Source: FEN-1219 sp039933105 (GTDB taxonomy: Bacteria > Pseudomonadota > Gammaproteobacteria > Steroidobacterales > Rariloculaceae). Taken from it: a DNA stretch of 64,000 bases. The notes beneath the pieces are model-generated. The model was not told where the DNA came from. It made no database searches and worked only from the letters and a program-made list of their open reading frames with translations. Location: positions 1 to 64,000 of the forward strand of contig JBDTOT010000008.1 of assembly GCA_039933105.1 (NCBI GenBank), given 5' to 3'. A program made the position numbers and the translations under genes. Shown piece after piece: positions 43,548 through 50,800 of this stretch. Within the stretch, counting starts at the first letter, position 1. The number at the start of each line of letters is the position of its first letter.

Positions 43548-44261
43548 CTAGTGCGCCGGCAATCCCAGCGCCTGGCGTAGCTGCGCCGCCGTCATCACCT
43601 TCACGTACACCGGCGTATCGACGTCGAAAGTTCGCGCCGTCGACAACGGCCCCACCACCACCGGCTCGAACCCGGCGTCGCGCACGAGTTGGCTCGTCAC
43701 GGCGACGGCCTTCTCGTCGTCGCCGGCGACCGCGATGGCGACGGGCTCGCCGGTGCGATGCGCCTGGCTCCGCAGGTCCGTAAAAATGATGGAGTTGAAC
43801 GCGCGCACCAAATGCGCGCCCGGCAGGTACTTCGGATTTGCGATGCCGGTAGTTTCCTTGCGCGCTTGCGCCGCCATCGGGCCGTCGCGGTCCGGGTATG
43901 GATTGGTGAGATCCATCACGGTCTTGCCGACGGTCAACGACTTGATCTCCTCGCTGATCTCAGGCCATTTGCCGTAGGGCATTGCGATCAGCACGACGGG
44001 ACCGAATGCCGCAGCTTCGCGTGTTGTGCCGACGTGAACGTTCGGCCCAATCTCTTTGGCTTGTGCTTTGAGCTCATCGGGATGACGCGACGAGATCATC
44101 ACTTCGTGGCCGGCCTTCGCCCATAGCTCGGCAAGCGCACCCCCCATCTTGCCGGCGCCGATGATGCCGATCTTCACCGGCTCGGCCGCGTGAGTGGGCG
44201 CCAACGAACCGGCGGAGAGTAGAGCAGACAGGGCCAGAAGCCCGGCGCGCAGCATTTTCAT
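43548..44261 (-). CDS. Exported F420/NADP-type oxidoreductase-like Rossmann protein
   Basis: This 237-residue protein has a clear Sec-type signal peptide (LLALSALLSAGSLAPTHA, cleaved near residue 25), followed at once by the NAD(P)-binding start KIGIIGAGKMGGALAELWAK and the typical block VMISSRHPDEL. Later come GKTVMDLTNPYP and LVRAFNSI. This is the NADPH-dependent F420 reductase/F420_oxidored fold. A dinucleotide-binding Rossmann protein sent out by Sec is unusual, as cofactors are scarce in the periplasm and no twin-arginine is visible. Function unknown; it may bind another ligand. Confidence 0.75.
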   Translation of the reverse strand: MKMLRAGLLALSALLSAGSLAPTHAAEPVKIGIIGAGKMGGALAELWAKAGHEVMISSRHPDELKAQAKEIGPNVHVGTTREAAAFGPVVLIAMPYGKWPEISEEIKSLTVGKTVMDLTNPYPDRDGPMAAQARKETTGIANPKYLPGAHLVRAFNSIIFTDLRSQAHRTGEPVAIAVAGDDEKAVAVTSQLVRDAGFEPVVVGPLSTARTFDVDTPVYVKVMTAAQLRQALGLPAH

Positions 44262-44413
44262 GGGGGGTTACTCGCTCGAAGACTTGGACCAAGAGTATCG
44301 CGTAGGACATTGCCGACACCAAGTGGGGCGCTCTTTCCGTGGCGAGCAACGGCCGCAGAAGTCCAAAGTGAACCAACGATGGCGTGAACGCCGTCCTCGA
44401 GTTGGAGATCCTC

Positions 44414-44746
44414 ATGAAGCTCAACACAGTCGTGCTGTCCGCGTTCCTTGCTTGCGGCATGTGTGCTTGCGCCACGAGCGGCCCCTCGCACTATCGCAAC
44501 GCGCGCGTTACGCGCGGTTCAGGTGTGGACATTGTCGTTCGCCCGCCGGCGCCGCGAGTGGTGGTTGTGCCCTCGGCGCGCTCGGGTTACGTGTGGGCGC
44601 CGGGCTACTGGCGCTGGAGCGGCCGCGAGCACGTGTGGGTCGACGGTCGTTGGATGCGTCAGCACGGTGGCTCGCGTTGGATCCCGGCGCACTGGGAAGA
44701 GCGTGGCGACCGGTGGCACTTCGAGCAAGGTCATTGGGACCGCTGA
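44414..44746 (+). CDS. YXWGXW repeat-containing small lipoprotein-like protein
   Basis: This 110-residue secreted protein has an N-terminal signal with a Cys-rich end (FLACGMCACATSG, a lipobox is possible) and aromatic repeats of the YXWGXW type: GYVWAPGYWRW, HVWVDGRW and GDRWHFEQGHW. The family is found in the periplasm or outer membrane of many proteobacteria, with no known biochemical role. GGAG seven bases before the ATG at 44414 supports the start; a longer frame begins at 44384. It is monocistronic, followed by about 175 bases with the hairpin of the ferritin leader. Confidence 0.75.
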   Translation: MKLNTVVLSAFLACGMCACATSGPSHYRNARVTRGSGVDIVVRPPAPRVVVVPSARSGYVWAPGYWRWSGREHVWVDGRWMRQHGGSRWIPAHWEERGDRWHFEQGHWDR

Positions 44747-44857
44747 AACAGGACCCTATTGAATTGAATAGCGTACGCGGCGGCCGGCAATCCCCCCCCA
44801 GCGGCCGTCGCGTAGCGCCTTAACTAATTTATTTACGCGGCTATGTTTTGTCCTCTA

Positions 44858-44895
44858 AACGGCAGCGGTCTTCACCACCGGCTGCCGTTTTTTTG
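44858..44895 (+). terminator. Hairpin with T-run in the leader of the ferritin-like gene
   Basis: AAACGGCAGCGGT and ACCGGCTGCCGTTT pair over about 13 bases with one bulge and a short loop, followed by a run of seven Ts. This is a good intrinsic terminator shape. It lies ~110 bases after the YXWGXW gene and ~30 before the ferritin-like start codon. It ends the upstream message or acts as an attenuator for the downstream one. Confidence 0.7.
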
Positions 44896-44923
44896 CGTCT
44901 AAATCTCGAAGGAGTTTCGCGTC

Positions 44924-45499
44924 ATGGCGAAGAATACAGAAATAACGAATAAGCCTTTCCTCACCGACGTGCAGACGCTGCGGGATCGGGCCCGCAAGAA
45001 CATCGGCGACGGCAATATCACCGCCACGTATACGTGCGATCCGAAGAAGACGATCGAGATATTGCAGACGGTGTTGGCCACCGAGATCGTGTGCGTTCTT
45101 CGCTACACCATGCATGCGGTCGCGGCGGCGGGTATTTCGAGCGACTCGGTCAAGAAGGAATTTCAGACGCACGCCGACGAGGAGCGCGAGCACGCGCACA
45201 GCGTCGCGGAACGCATCAATCAACTCGGCGGCAAGCCCGATCTCAATCCGAAGGGGCTCGAGACGCGCTCCGCTTCCGAGTACGGATCCGCGGACACGTT
45301 GATCGACATGATCAAAGAGAACTTGATCGCGGAGCGTATCGCGGTAGATCACTATCGTGAACTCATTCGCTACTTCGGCAACGAAGATCCCACCACGCGA
45401 CACATGCTCGAGGGAATTCTCGCTGTGGAAGAAGAGCACGCGAACGACATGCACGATTTGCTCGTGGCACACCAAGGCAAGCCAATGCTCCAGGGTTGA
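44924..45499 (+). CDS. Ferritin-like protein (bacterioferritin/Dps-type)
   Basis: This 191-residue four-helix protein has the di-iron ligands of the bacterioferritin class: ATEIVCVLRYTMH, HADEEREHAHSVAERI (E-x-x-H pair) and AVEEEHANDMHDLL (E-x-x-H in the second half), with AERIAVDHYRELI between. The N-terminal ~30 residues are an extension. GGAG precedes the ATG with an 11-base gap. The terminator-like hairpin in the leader suggests regulated transcription. It should store or oxidise iron in the cytoplasm. It is followed by the AI-2E gene after 46 bases in the same direction. Confidence 0.82.
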   Translation: MAKNTEITNKPFLTDVQTLRDRARKNIGDGNITATYTCDPKKTIEILQTVLATEIVCVLRYTMHAVAAAGISSDSVKKEFQTHADEEREHAHSVAERINQLGGKPDLNPKGLETRSASEYGSADTLIDMIKENLIAERIAVDHYRELIRYFGNEDPTTRHMLEGILAVEEEHANDMHDLLVAHQGKPMLQG

Positions 45500-45545
45500 A
45501 GTGAGTTCTTGAACAGACGCGCAGACCGCGTCTCGCAGTCCATTC

Positions 45546-46667
45546 ATGGCGACCAAGGTATCGAATGCAGATCGCGCGCCCGCCCCGCGGGTGGGGCGAA
45601 GTATGGCCACTGCCGCCAAGGTGCTCATCTGGGGCGCCGTCGGCCTCCTGCTCTACACCGCGCATGTCGCCTTCATCCCCATTGCGCTTGCGCTGCTGCT
45701 CGCTCTGATCCTGTCCGGTCCTGTGGAAGCGCTGCATCGGTTGCGCGTGCCGCGCGCCGCGAGCGCGTTGTTGATGCTGGTGATCACCGTCGGGCTGTTG
45801 GTCGGCGCCGTGGAGCTGCTCTGGATGCCCGCTCAAGAGTGGTTTGACGGCGCACCCAAGACTTTGCAGACGATCAAGAGACGCGTCATGCCGATCGTGC
45901 GTTTCAAGCAGCATGTCGACGATCTTCGCGGTGACGCGAGTGCCGTCAGTGACGGCAAGCCTGCAAGCGCCTCACCGCCTGTCGTGGTGGCGCCTCCCGC
46001 GGAGGATGCGGTGGGTTTCCTGGACGGCACGCGCGAGGTGCTCGTTGCCTTTGTGACCGTCGTCGTCGTCACACTCTTCTTGCTCGCGGGCGGTCCGCCC
46101 ATGATGGCGAGGATGACGGCGGCATTCGGCGACAATCTGCGCGCCGGTCGCGTTCTATTTCTGATCGAGCGGGTGAGGGCCGAAGTCGGTCGCTTCTACC
46201 TCACCACCACGTTCATCAACCTCGGCCTCGGCTGCGCCACGACGATTGTGATGCTGGCGTGGGGCATGCCGACGCCTTACCTCTGGGGCGCGCTCGCCGC
46301 GGCGTTCAACTACATTCCGTATCTCGGTTCTGCCACCACGCTGGCGATCGTCACGGTGGTGGCGATGGTGTCATTCACCGACCTCACGCATATCTTGGGA
46401 GTCGCCGGCAGTTACCTCGCTCTTGCGACTGTCGAAGGTCAGGTGGTGCAGCCGTTGTGCGTGGGCCGTCGCCTCGACGTCAATCCGCTGATCGTGTTTC
46501 TGGCGTTGTGGTTTGGCGGGCTGTTCTGGGGGATTCCAGGAATTCTTTTGGCGACCCCCATTCTCGTCACGCTCAAAGTGCTCGCGGAGCACTCCGAGGG
46601 CGGCAAACCCTTGCTCGAGTTCTTGAACCCGAACGCCGGCCGCCCGGTTACGCGCGAAGCGCGGTAG
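45546..46667 (+). CDS. AI-2E family transporter-like membrane protein
   Basis: This 373-residue protein has seven to eight membrane segments, a periplasmic/cytoplasmic loop at ~95-170 with SRV-like amphipathic sequence, and the family's C-terminal block PTPYLWGALAAAFNYIPYLG, then EGQVVQPLCVGRRLDVNPLI and PGILLATPILVTLK. The PerM/YdiK family includes AI-2 exporters and Na+/H+ antiporter-like members, so substrate is open. It lies downstream of the ferritin-like gene and may be co-transcribed. Confidence 0.84.
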   Translation: MATKVSNADRAPAPRVGRSMATAAKVLIWGAVGLLLYTAHVAFIPIALALLLALILSGPVEALHRLRVPRAASALLMLVITVGLLVGAVELLWMPAQEWFDGAPKTLQTIKRRVMPIVRFKQHVDDLRGDASAVSDGKPASASPPVVVAPPAEDAVGFLDGTREVLVAFVTVVVVTLFLLAGGPPMMARMTAAFGDNLRAGRVLFLIERVRAEVGRFYLTTTFINLGLGCATTIVMLAWGMPTPYLWGALAAAFNYIPYLGSATTLAIVTVVAMVSFTDLTHILGVAGSYLALATVEGQVVQPLCVGRRLDVNPLIVFLALWFGGLFWGIPGILLATPILVTLKVLAEHSEGGKPLLEFLNPNAGRPVTREAR

Positions 46668-46728
46668 CGACCGGCACTCGCACAGCGCGCAGCGCCGGCA
46701 ACGAAGCGCCCAGGACTTCCACTTGCTC

Positions 46729-47424
46729 CTAGCGCTTGACGGCGCTCCCGTACACCTCGATGCGGCCGACGTTCACGTAGCCGCCGGGCCCGTGACCGCT
46801 GCCGGGCATCAAGTCGGCGAAACCCACCTCGTCGACCTTCGTGAGATTCGGGTGCTCGATCCACGCGCCGACCGAGACCACGCGATCGATGTCGAGCTTC
46901 ATCCAGCGCACGTCTGCAAGCGAGACGTCGCTTTCGTTGAAGTCCGCGGCGGGGCCTGTGGTGTGGTCGCCGACGAGCCAAGTGCCGTCGGCGAGCTTCA
47001 GCACGGGCCGAATCTGGTGGAACCCCGAGGTCCGCACGACCCAGCGGATCTTCGCGAACGGGCTCGAGAGATCGACGAAACGGTTACGGTCGCGCAGCGT
47101 CGCGGCGCTCGGCGACGTCGTCGTGCCCGTCCAAAGATTCAGCGGATAGACGTCGGCCGATGCGCGCACGGCGACGAGCTGTATGTCCTTGCCCGAAGCG
47201 CCGTGCAGCGACAGCGCGAGGTTCGCGCTTGCGACTCCGCCTTGCGACGCGGGCCAAGCGCCGTGATCGTCCGCCGGCGTCGATAGCGCCTTCCAGCCTT
47301 CGCTGAAGAACACCGGCGGGCGCGTGGGTGCGGCGGCGGGCGGCGGTGCGCTGATCTGCGCAAGCACGCTCGAGGCCAAGCACCACGCAAGCAGGGCACC
47401 GCCGATCGTGAGCCGTCGCGTCAT
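46729..47424 (-). CDS. Secreted protein of an unnamed family (paralogue A)
   Basis: This 231-residue protein has a signal peptide (LTIGGALLAWCLASSVLAQ) and then a single beta-rich domain of no known function. Its conserved blocks are NLWTGTT, IRWVVRTSGFHQIRPVLKLA, DGTWLVGDH and DEVGFADLMPGSGHGPGG with VEVYG-like IEVYGSAVKR at the end. The same blocks occur in the gene at 47744 and, truncated, at 54344, so this is a local paralogue family. The look is of a carbohydrate-binding jelly roll, but that is a guess. The ATG at 47424 (MTRRLT) is used; the open frame continues to 47478. It is the last gene of a three-gene set with YciI. Confidence 0.65.
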   Translation of the reverse strand: MTRRLTIGGALLAWCLASSVLAQISAPPPAAAPTRPPVFFSEGWKALSTPADDHGAWPASQGGVASANLALSLHGASGKDIQLVAVRASADVYPLNLWTGTTTSPSAATLRDRNRFVDLSSPFAKIRWVVRTSGFHQIRPVLKLADGTWLVGDHTTGPAADFNESDVSLADVRWMKLDIDRVVSVGAWIEHPNLTKVDEVGFADLMPGSGHGPGGYVNVGRIEVYGSAVKR

Positions 47425-47440
47425 GTCTTTCTCCACGCCG

Positions 47441-47734
47441 TTATTCCTTCGAGATGCGAGTGCCGAGATCGTCCGCACGCTGGCTCACGCGAAACTCGAT
47501 GATTCTAAATTCCGCGAGACCGAGCTTGCAGAACGGATCTTCCTTCGCGATGGCTTCGATTTCCTCGCGCGTCTTGCCGACGGCGAGAATGATGCCGCCG
47601 TCGCGCGGAATCTTGCGGCCGGAGACGACGAATGTTCCGGCCGCGTAGTGCTTCTTGAGGTACGCCATGTGCGAGCGCATCGCGCCGTCGATCTTCGCGA
47701 GATCGGCCTTGTAGATGAGCTCGACGATGAACAT
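47441..47734 (-). CDS. YciI family protein
   Basis: This 97-residue ferredoxin-like fold protein has the YciI features: LIYKADLAKID, the HMAYLKKHYAAGTFVVSGRK block with conserved His and Gly, and GGIILAVGKTREEIEAI, then DPFCKLGLAEFRIIEF. Some relatives are small enzymes or ligand binders; this one's role is unknown. It lies 16 bases before one secreted paralogue and 9 bases after the other, so the three are probably one operon. Confidence 0.82.
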   Translation of the reverse strand: MFIVELIYKADLAKIDGAMRSHMAYLKKHYAAGTFVVSGRKIPRDGGIILAVGKTREEIEAIAKEDPFCKLGLAEFRIIEFRVSQRADDLGTRISKE

Positions 47735-47743
47735 GGGTTGCCT

Positions 47744-48574
47744 TCAGCGTGCGACGGAGCGGCCGTAGACCTCAATCTTGCCGACGTTCACGAAACCGCC
47801 CCAGCCGTGGCCGCTACCGGGCGTGAGATCCGCGAAGCCGATCTCGTCGACCTTCGAGAGATCCGGATGCGCGAAGGTTTGCCCGACGGTGACGACGCGC
47901 GCCATGTCGAGCGGCAGCCAGCGCACCGATGACACCGCGAACTCCGATTCGAGGAACAGCGTGGAATTCGCCGACGGCGCACCCTCGCCGTAGTCGCCGA
48001 CGAACCAGTTCCCGTCCCCGAGCTTCACGATTGGCCGCACGACGTGAAACCCCGATACGCGCGTGACCCAGCGAATGCGTGCAAGCCCCGTGAGGTCGGC
48101 GTAGCTCGTGCGATGGCGCAGCGTCGCTGCGACCGGCGTCTGGCACACGCCGGTCCATAGGTTCGGCCCGTCAGTCGGTTGGCCGGCGGCTACCTTTTGC
48201 GGCGGCGGCGGGTTTTGGTTGTAGCCCGCGAGCTGAATGCACGACGGGCCACCCCAGTCGCCGACCCGCGTGCGCGCCGGCGGCTTGTCGCGGTACGACG
48301 CGACACTCGCCGCGTTCGGATCGTAGATCTTGAGCTCGAGCGTGGCGTTCGTGACGGCCGCTGGCGTGACGCCGCCTTCGAGCACGAGATCCGCTGCTGC
48401 ATTCGGCGGAAACGTTTTCTGCTGCCACGCTTCCTTGAAGAACAGCGGCGGGAGGCTCGGTGGCGCCGCGGCTGGAGCCGTTTGCGGCGGCTGAGCGGAA
48501 GCAATGCCGGCAGCTACAACGAGTGCCGCGACAGCCGCGAGCCCGCGAAAATGCGCGCTAGGTCGAATGCCCAT
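47744..48574 (-). CDS. Secreted protein of an unnamed family (paralogue B)
   Basis: This 276-residue relative of the 46729 product has a signal peptide (AAVAALVVAAGIASAQ), a longer middle (Pro-rich GYNQNPPPPQKVAAGQP) and the same blocks: GPNLWTGVCQTP, RIRWVTRVSGFHVVRPIVKLG, then VDEIGFADLTPGSGHGWGG and IEVYGRSVAR. An extra segment with two Cys (SCIQLA, TGVCQT) could form a disulphide. GGGAGGGGGG shortly before the ATG at 48574 fixes the start. Role unknown. Confidence 0.65.
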   Translation of the reverse strand: MGIRPSAHFRGLAAVAALVVAAGIASAQPPQTAPAAAPPSLPPLFFKEAWQQKTFPPNAAADLVLEGGVTPAAVTNATLELKIYDPNAASVASYRDKPPARTRVGDWGGPSCIQLAGYNQNPPPPQKVAAGQPTDGPNLWTGVCQTPVAATLRHRTSYADLTGLARIRWVTRVSGFHVVRPIVKLGDGNWFVGDYGEGAPSANSTLFLESEFAVSSVRWLPLDMARVVTVGQTFAHPDLSKVDEIGFADLTPGSGHGWGGFVNVGKIEVYGRSVAR

Positions 48575-48631
48575 GTTCCCCCCTCCCGTCGTCGCCATGA
48601 CGATACTCCGGCACGGGAGAAGGCGCATCTG

Positions 48632-49669
48632 CTAAGGCTCGAACATTCTCCATTCCGGCATGTAGGCGAGCCCGAGCTGCACGACTCGATTGACGAGCGC
48701 GGTATAGCTTATGCCGGCGGCTTTCGCCGAGTCGGCGAGATCTTCGCCCTTGCTCAAGTTCGGGTTCGCATTGGCCTCGAGCAGGAAGAAGCTGCCGTCG
48801 CTGCGCATGCGGAAGTCCATGCGCGCGAAGCCGCTCATGTAGAGAGCCCGGTAGGTGCGCTTCGCGAGACGGCTCAGCAGCTCACGCTGCACGTCGGTCA
48901 GGTCCTGGGCTTTGCCGGTCTTGATGCCGTGCTTCGTCTGATAGTTGCGGTCCCACTTTACCTTGCGCGTGGCGAAGCGAGTCTGAGCATGCGAAAGCGT
49001 GCCGAAATCCATTTCCCACGGCGGCAGTGTAGTGAGCCGCGCATTGCCGAGCACGCCGACGTAGATTTCGCGGCCGTCGACGTATTCCTCGACCAGCGCG
49101 TCACTCTGCACGTGCTCATGGATGTACTCCACGCGCTCACGCAGCCCCTTCATATCCTCCACCAGCGACGCCTGCGCGATGCCGAGCGAGGCGTCTTCCG
49201 TGGCCGACTTCACGAAGAGGGGAAACGTCAGCCGGCTGGGATCGCGAAAGCGGCGGCCGAAAGGGAAGACTCTGAATGCGGGCGTCGCAACGCGGTGCGA
49301 GGCGAGTATGCGCTTCGTCAACACCTTGTCCCGCGACAACATCATGCCGCGCGGGTTGCAGCCCGTGTAGCGTTGCCGCACGAGCTCGAGGTAGGCGACG
49401 ACGTAATGGTCGTAGGAAATGATGCCCGAGAACTCGTCGAGCAGATTGAAGACGACGTGCGGCTTCCACTCGTCGATTGTCTCGCGCAGCTCGGTGAGGT
49501 GATCGCCGATCCCGACGACACGCACTTCGTGCCCCGGGCGACGCAGCGTGTGCAACACATCGTATTCGGTCCGGAACTCGTCGATCTCCGACTCGCTCAA
49601 GCCGCTGATGTCATCCGGCGGCACGAGCGTCTTGTGGACCATCAGCAGGATTCGGTACTTCCGCTTCAT
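48632..49669 (-). CDS. ATP-grasp enzyme (D-alanine-D-alanine ligase-like)
   Basis: This 345-residue ligase has an N-terminal Rossmann part (VVFNLLDEFSG) and an ATP-grasp core with FPLFVKSATEDASLGI (ATP loop), ALVEEYVDGREIYVGVLGN and the metal site FARMDFRMRSDGSFFLLEAN with PNLS. These are the marks of Ddl-type carboxylate-amine ligases, though the N-terminal fold is divergent, so the substrate may not be D-Ala. The ATG overlaps the stop of the zinc peptidase gene by four bases, so a ligase/peptidase pair is likely. Possible roles are peptide or peptidoglycan-like bond formation. Confidence 0.8.
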   Translation of the reverse strand: MKRKYRILLMVHKTLVPPDDISGLSESEIDEFRTEYDVLHTLRRPGHEVRVVGIGDHLTELRETIDEWKPHVVFNLLDEFSGIISYDHYVVAYLELVRQRYTGCNPRGMMLSRDKVLTKRILASHRVATPAFRVFPFGRRFRDPSRLTFPLFVKSATEDASLGIAQASLVEDMKGLRERVEYIHEHVQSDALVEEYVDGREIYVGVLGNARLTTLPPWEMDFGTLSHAQTRFATRKVKWDRNYQTKHGIKTGKAQDLTDVQRELLSRLAKRTYRALYMSGFARMDFRMRSDGSFFLLEANANPNLSKGEDLADSAKAAGISYTALVNRVVQLGLAYMPEWRMFEP

Positions 49670-50712
49670 AAGAAATACGTTTCTTCGTTGCGCCGTAAGA
49701 AGTCCGCGAGTATGCGTTCGTGCAGGCGCGTTGCCCTTTGAACGGCTTCGCGCTTTGGGCTGACGAACGTGAGATCGAGCTCACGCGCGCGACGTCGTAT
49801 GCCGCGCAGCACCTGAAATACCAGATAGGGATGAATGCGCGAACGGCGCAGCAAGGTCCGTATCAGCACCGGCTTCAAGTCGGTGAGCAAGCGCTCTGCC
49901 GGTGGGTCGCCCGAGCCCGCCGCCTCCGGAAAAACGCGCGTGAGCCACGAGTCGTACCGTTGCTCGCCGCTTTCGCTCAAGTACACGCGCCGTCGATAGT
50001 ATTCGCCCAGCGTCCGCGTGTTGTCGGTCAGCGGCTCGATCCGCGAGCGGTCGCGTTTCGCCGGCGCACGCCCGGCGAGCTCGGTCATGAGTTGGTCGAC
50101 GAACTCGAGCTTGGCGAGCGCCGGCCAGCCGGCGTATTCGGCGCGCCAGCGGGCCTTCGGCCGCAGCCAAACCGCAAACGTCTCGGCGAAGTCCTCCGTC
50201 GGGTGGCTCTGCGCGTACCAGTGTTCGAGATGCAGCACGTGATTCTTGCTGCGTGGCCGAGCCGTATAGTCGCGTGCGTAACGCGCCGACGGGGTGCCGA
50301 AGACCTGTCGCCAGTCGTTGCGCCGACGCAGCCCGAACGCGGTGTCGACGGCATGGCCGAGCTCGTGGCGCAGCAGCCGCAATCGCCACCGTCGATTTCC
50401 GCCTTCGACTTCGCCCATCATGCGGCGCTCCAGACGCGCGAGCCGCGGATGCGCGAGGAAGAACGGCACGGCGACGCCGGGCACGCCGTCCGGCGAAAAC
50501 CATTCGGTCGAAAACCAGAAGTGCGGCTTAAAGCGAATGCCGCGCTGCTCGAGCTCGCCGGCCAGCCGTTGCACGTCGGCGGCGACGGGGCTCCGTGCGA
50601 CTTGAAGGCCCAAGTCGCGGAATCGCAGGCGCAGCAGCGCGTCGTCGTCGAAGCGTTCCCAGCGGTAGGACGGGCGGCGTTTGTGTGCGCGAGCGGTCAA
50701 GCGATCAGCCAA
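49666..50712 (-). CDS. Putative zinc-binding metallopeptidase (Peptidase_Mx-like)
   Basis: This ~348-residue protein has the HExGH zinc site in RLLRHELGHAVDTAF, followed by HLEHWYAQSHPTEDFAETFAVW, in which the Glu-Asp-Phe and later Glu may be the third ligand. It resembles the putative zinc-binding metallopeptidase family (PF15887-like). No signal peptide is apparent. The start is unsure: the TTG at 50712 is used, as the frame on to 50982 overlaps the divergent lytic transglycosylase gene. It overlaps the ATP-grasp gene downstream (ATGA). Confidence 0.65.
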   Translation of the reverse strand: MADRLTARAHKRRPSYRWERFDDDALLRLRFRDLGLQVARSPVAADVQRLAGELEQRGIRFKPHFWFSTEWFSPDGVPGVAVPFFLAHPRLARLERRMMGEVEGGNRRWRLRLLRHELGHAVDTAFGLRRRNDWRQVFGTPSARYARDYTARPRSKNHVLHLEHWYAQSHPTEDFAETFAVWLRPKARWRAEYAGWPALAKLEFVDQLMTELAGRAPAKRDRSRIEPLTDNTRTLGEYYRRRVYLSESGEQRYDSWLTRVFPEAAGSGDPPAERLLTDLKPVLIRTLLRRSRIHPYLVFQVLRGIRRRARELDLTFVSPKREAVQRATRLHERILADFLRRNEETYFL

Positions 50713-50800
50713 CGATGATTCACCACGGAAGTATGCCGTAGACGGCCGCTCGTTGAACGGCCTACATGGCCGCTCGGCCGCCCCTGATAAGATCGATCGC

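Noticed and set aside
48179..49741. 520-codon plus-strand frame
   Set aside because: It is antisense to the ATP-grasp gene and a secreted paralogue, both with good motifs.
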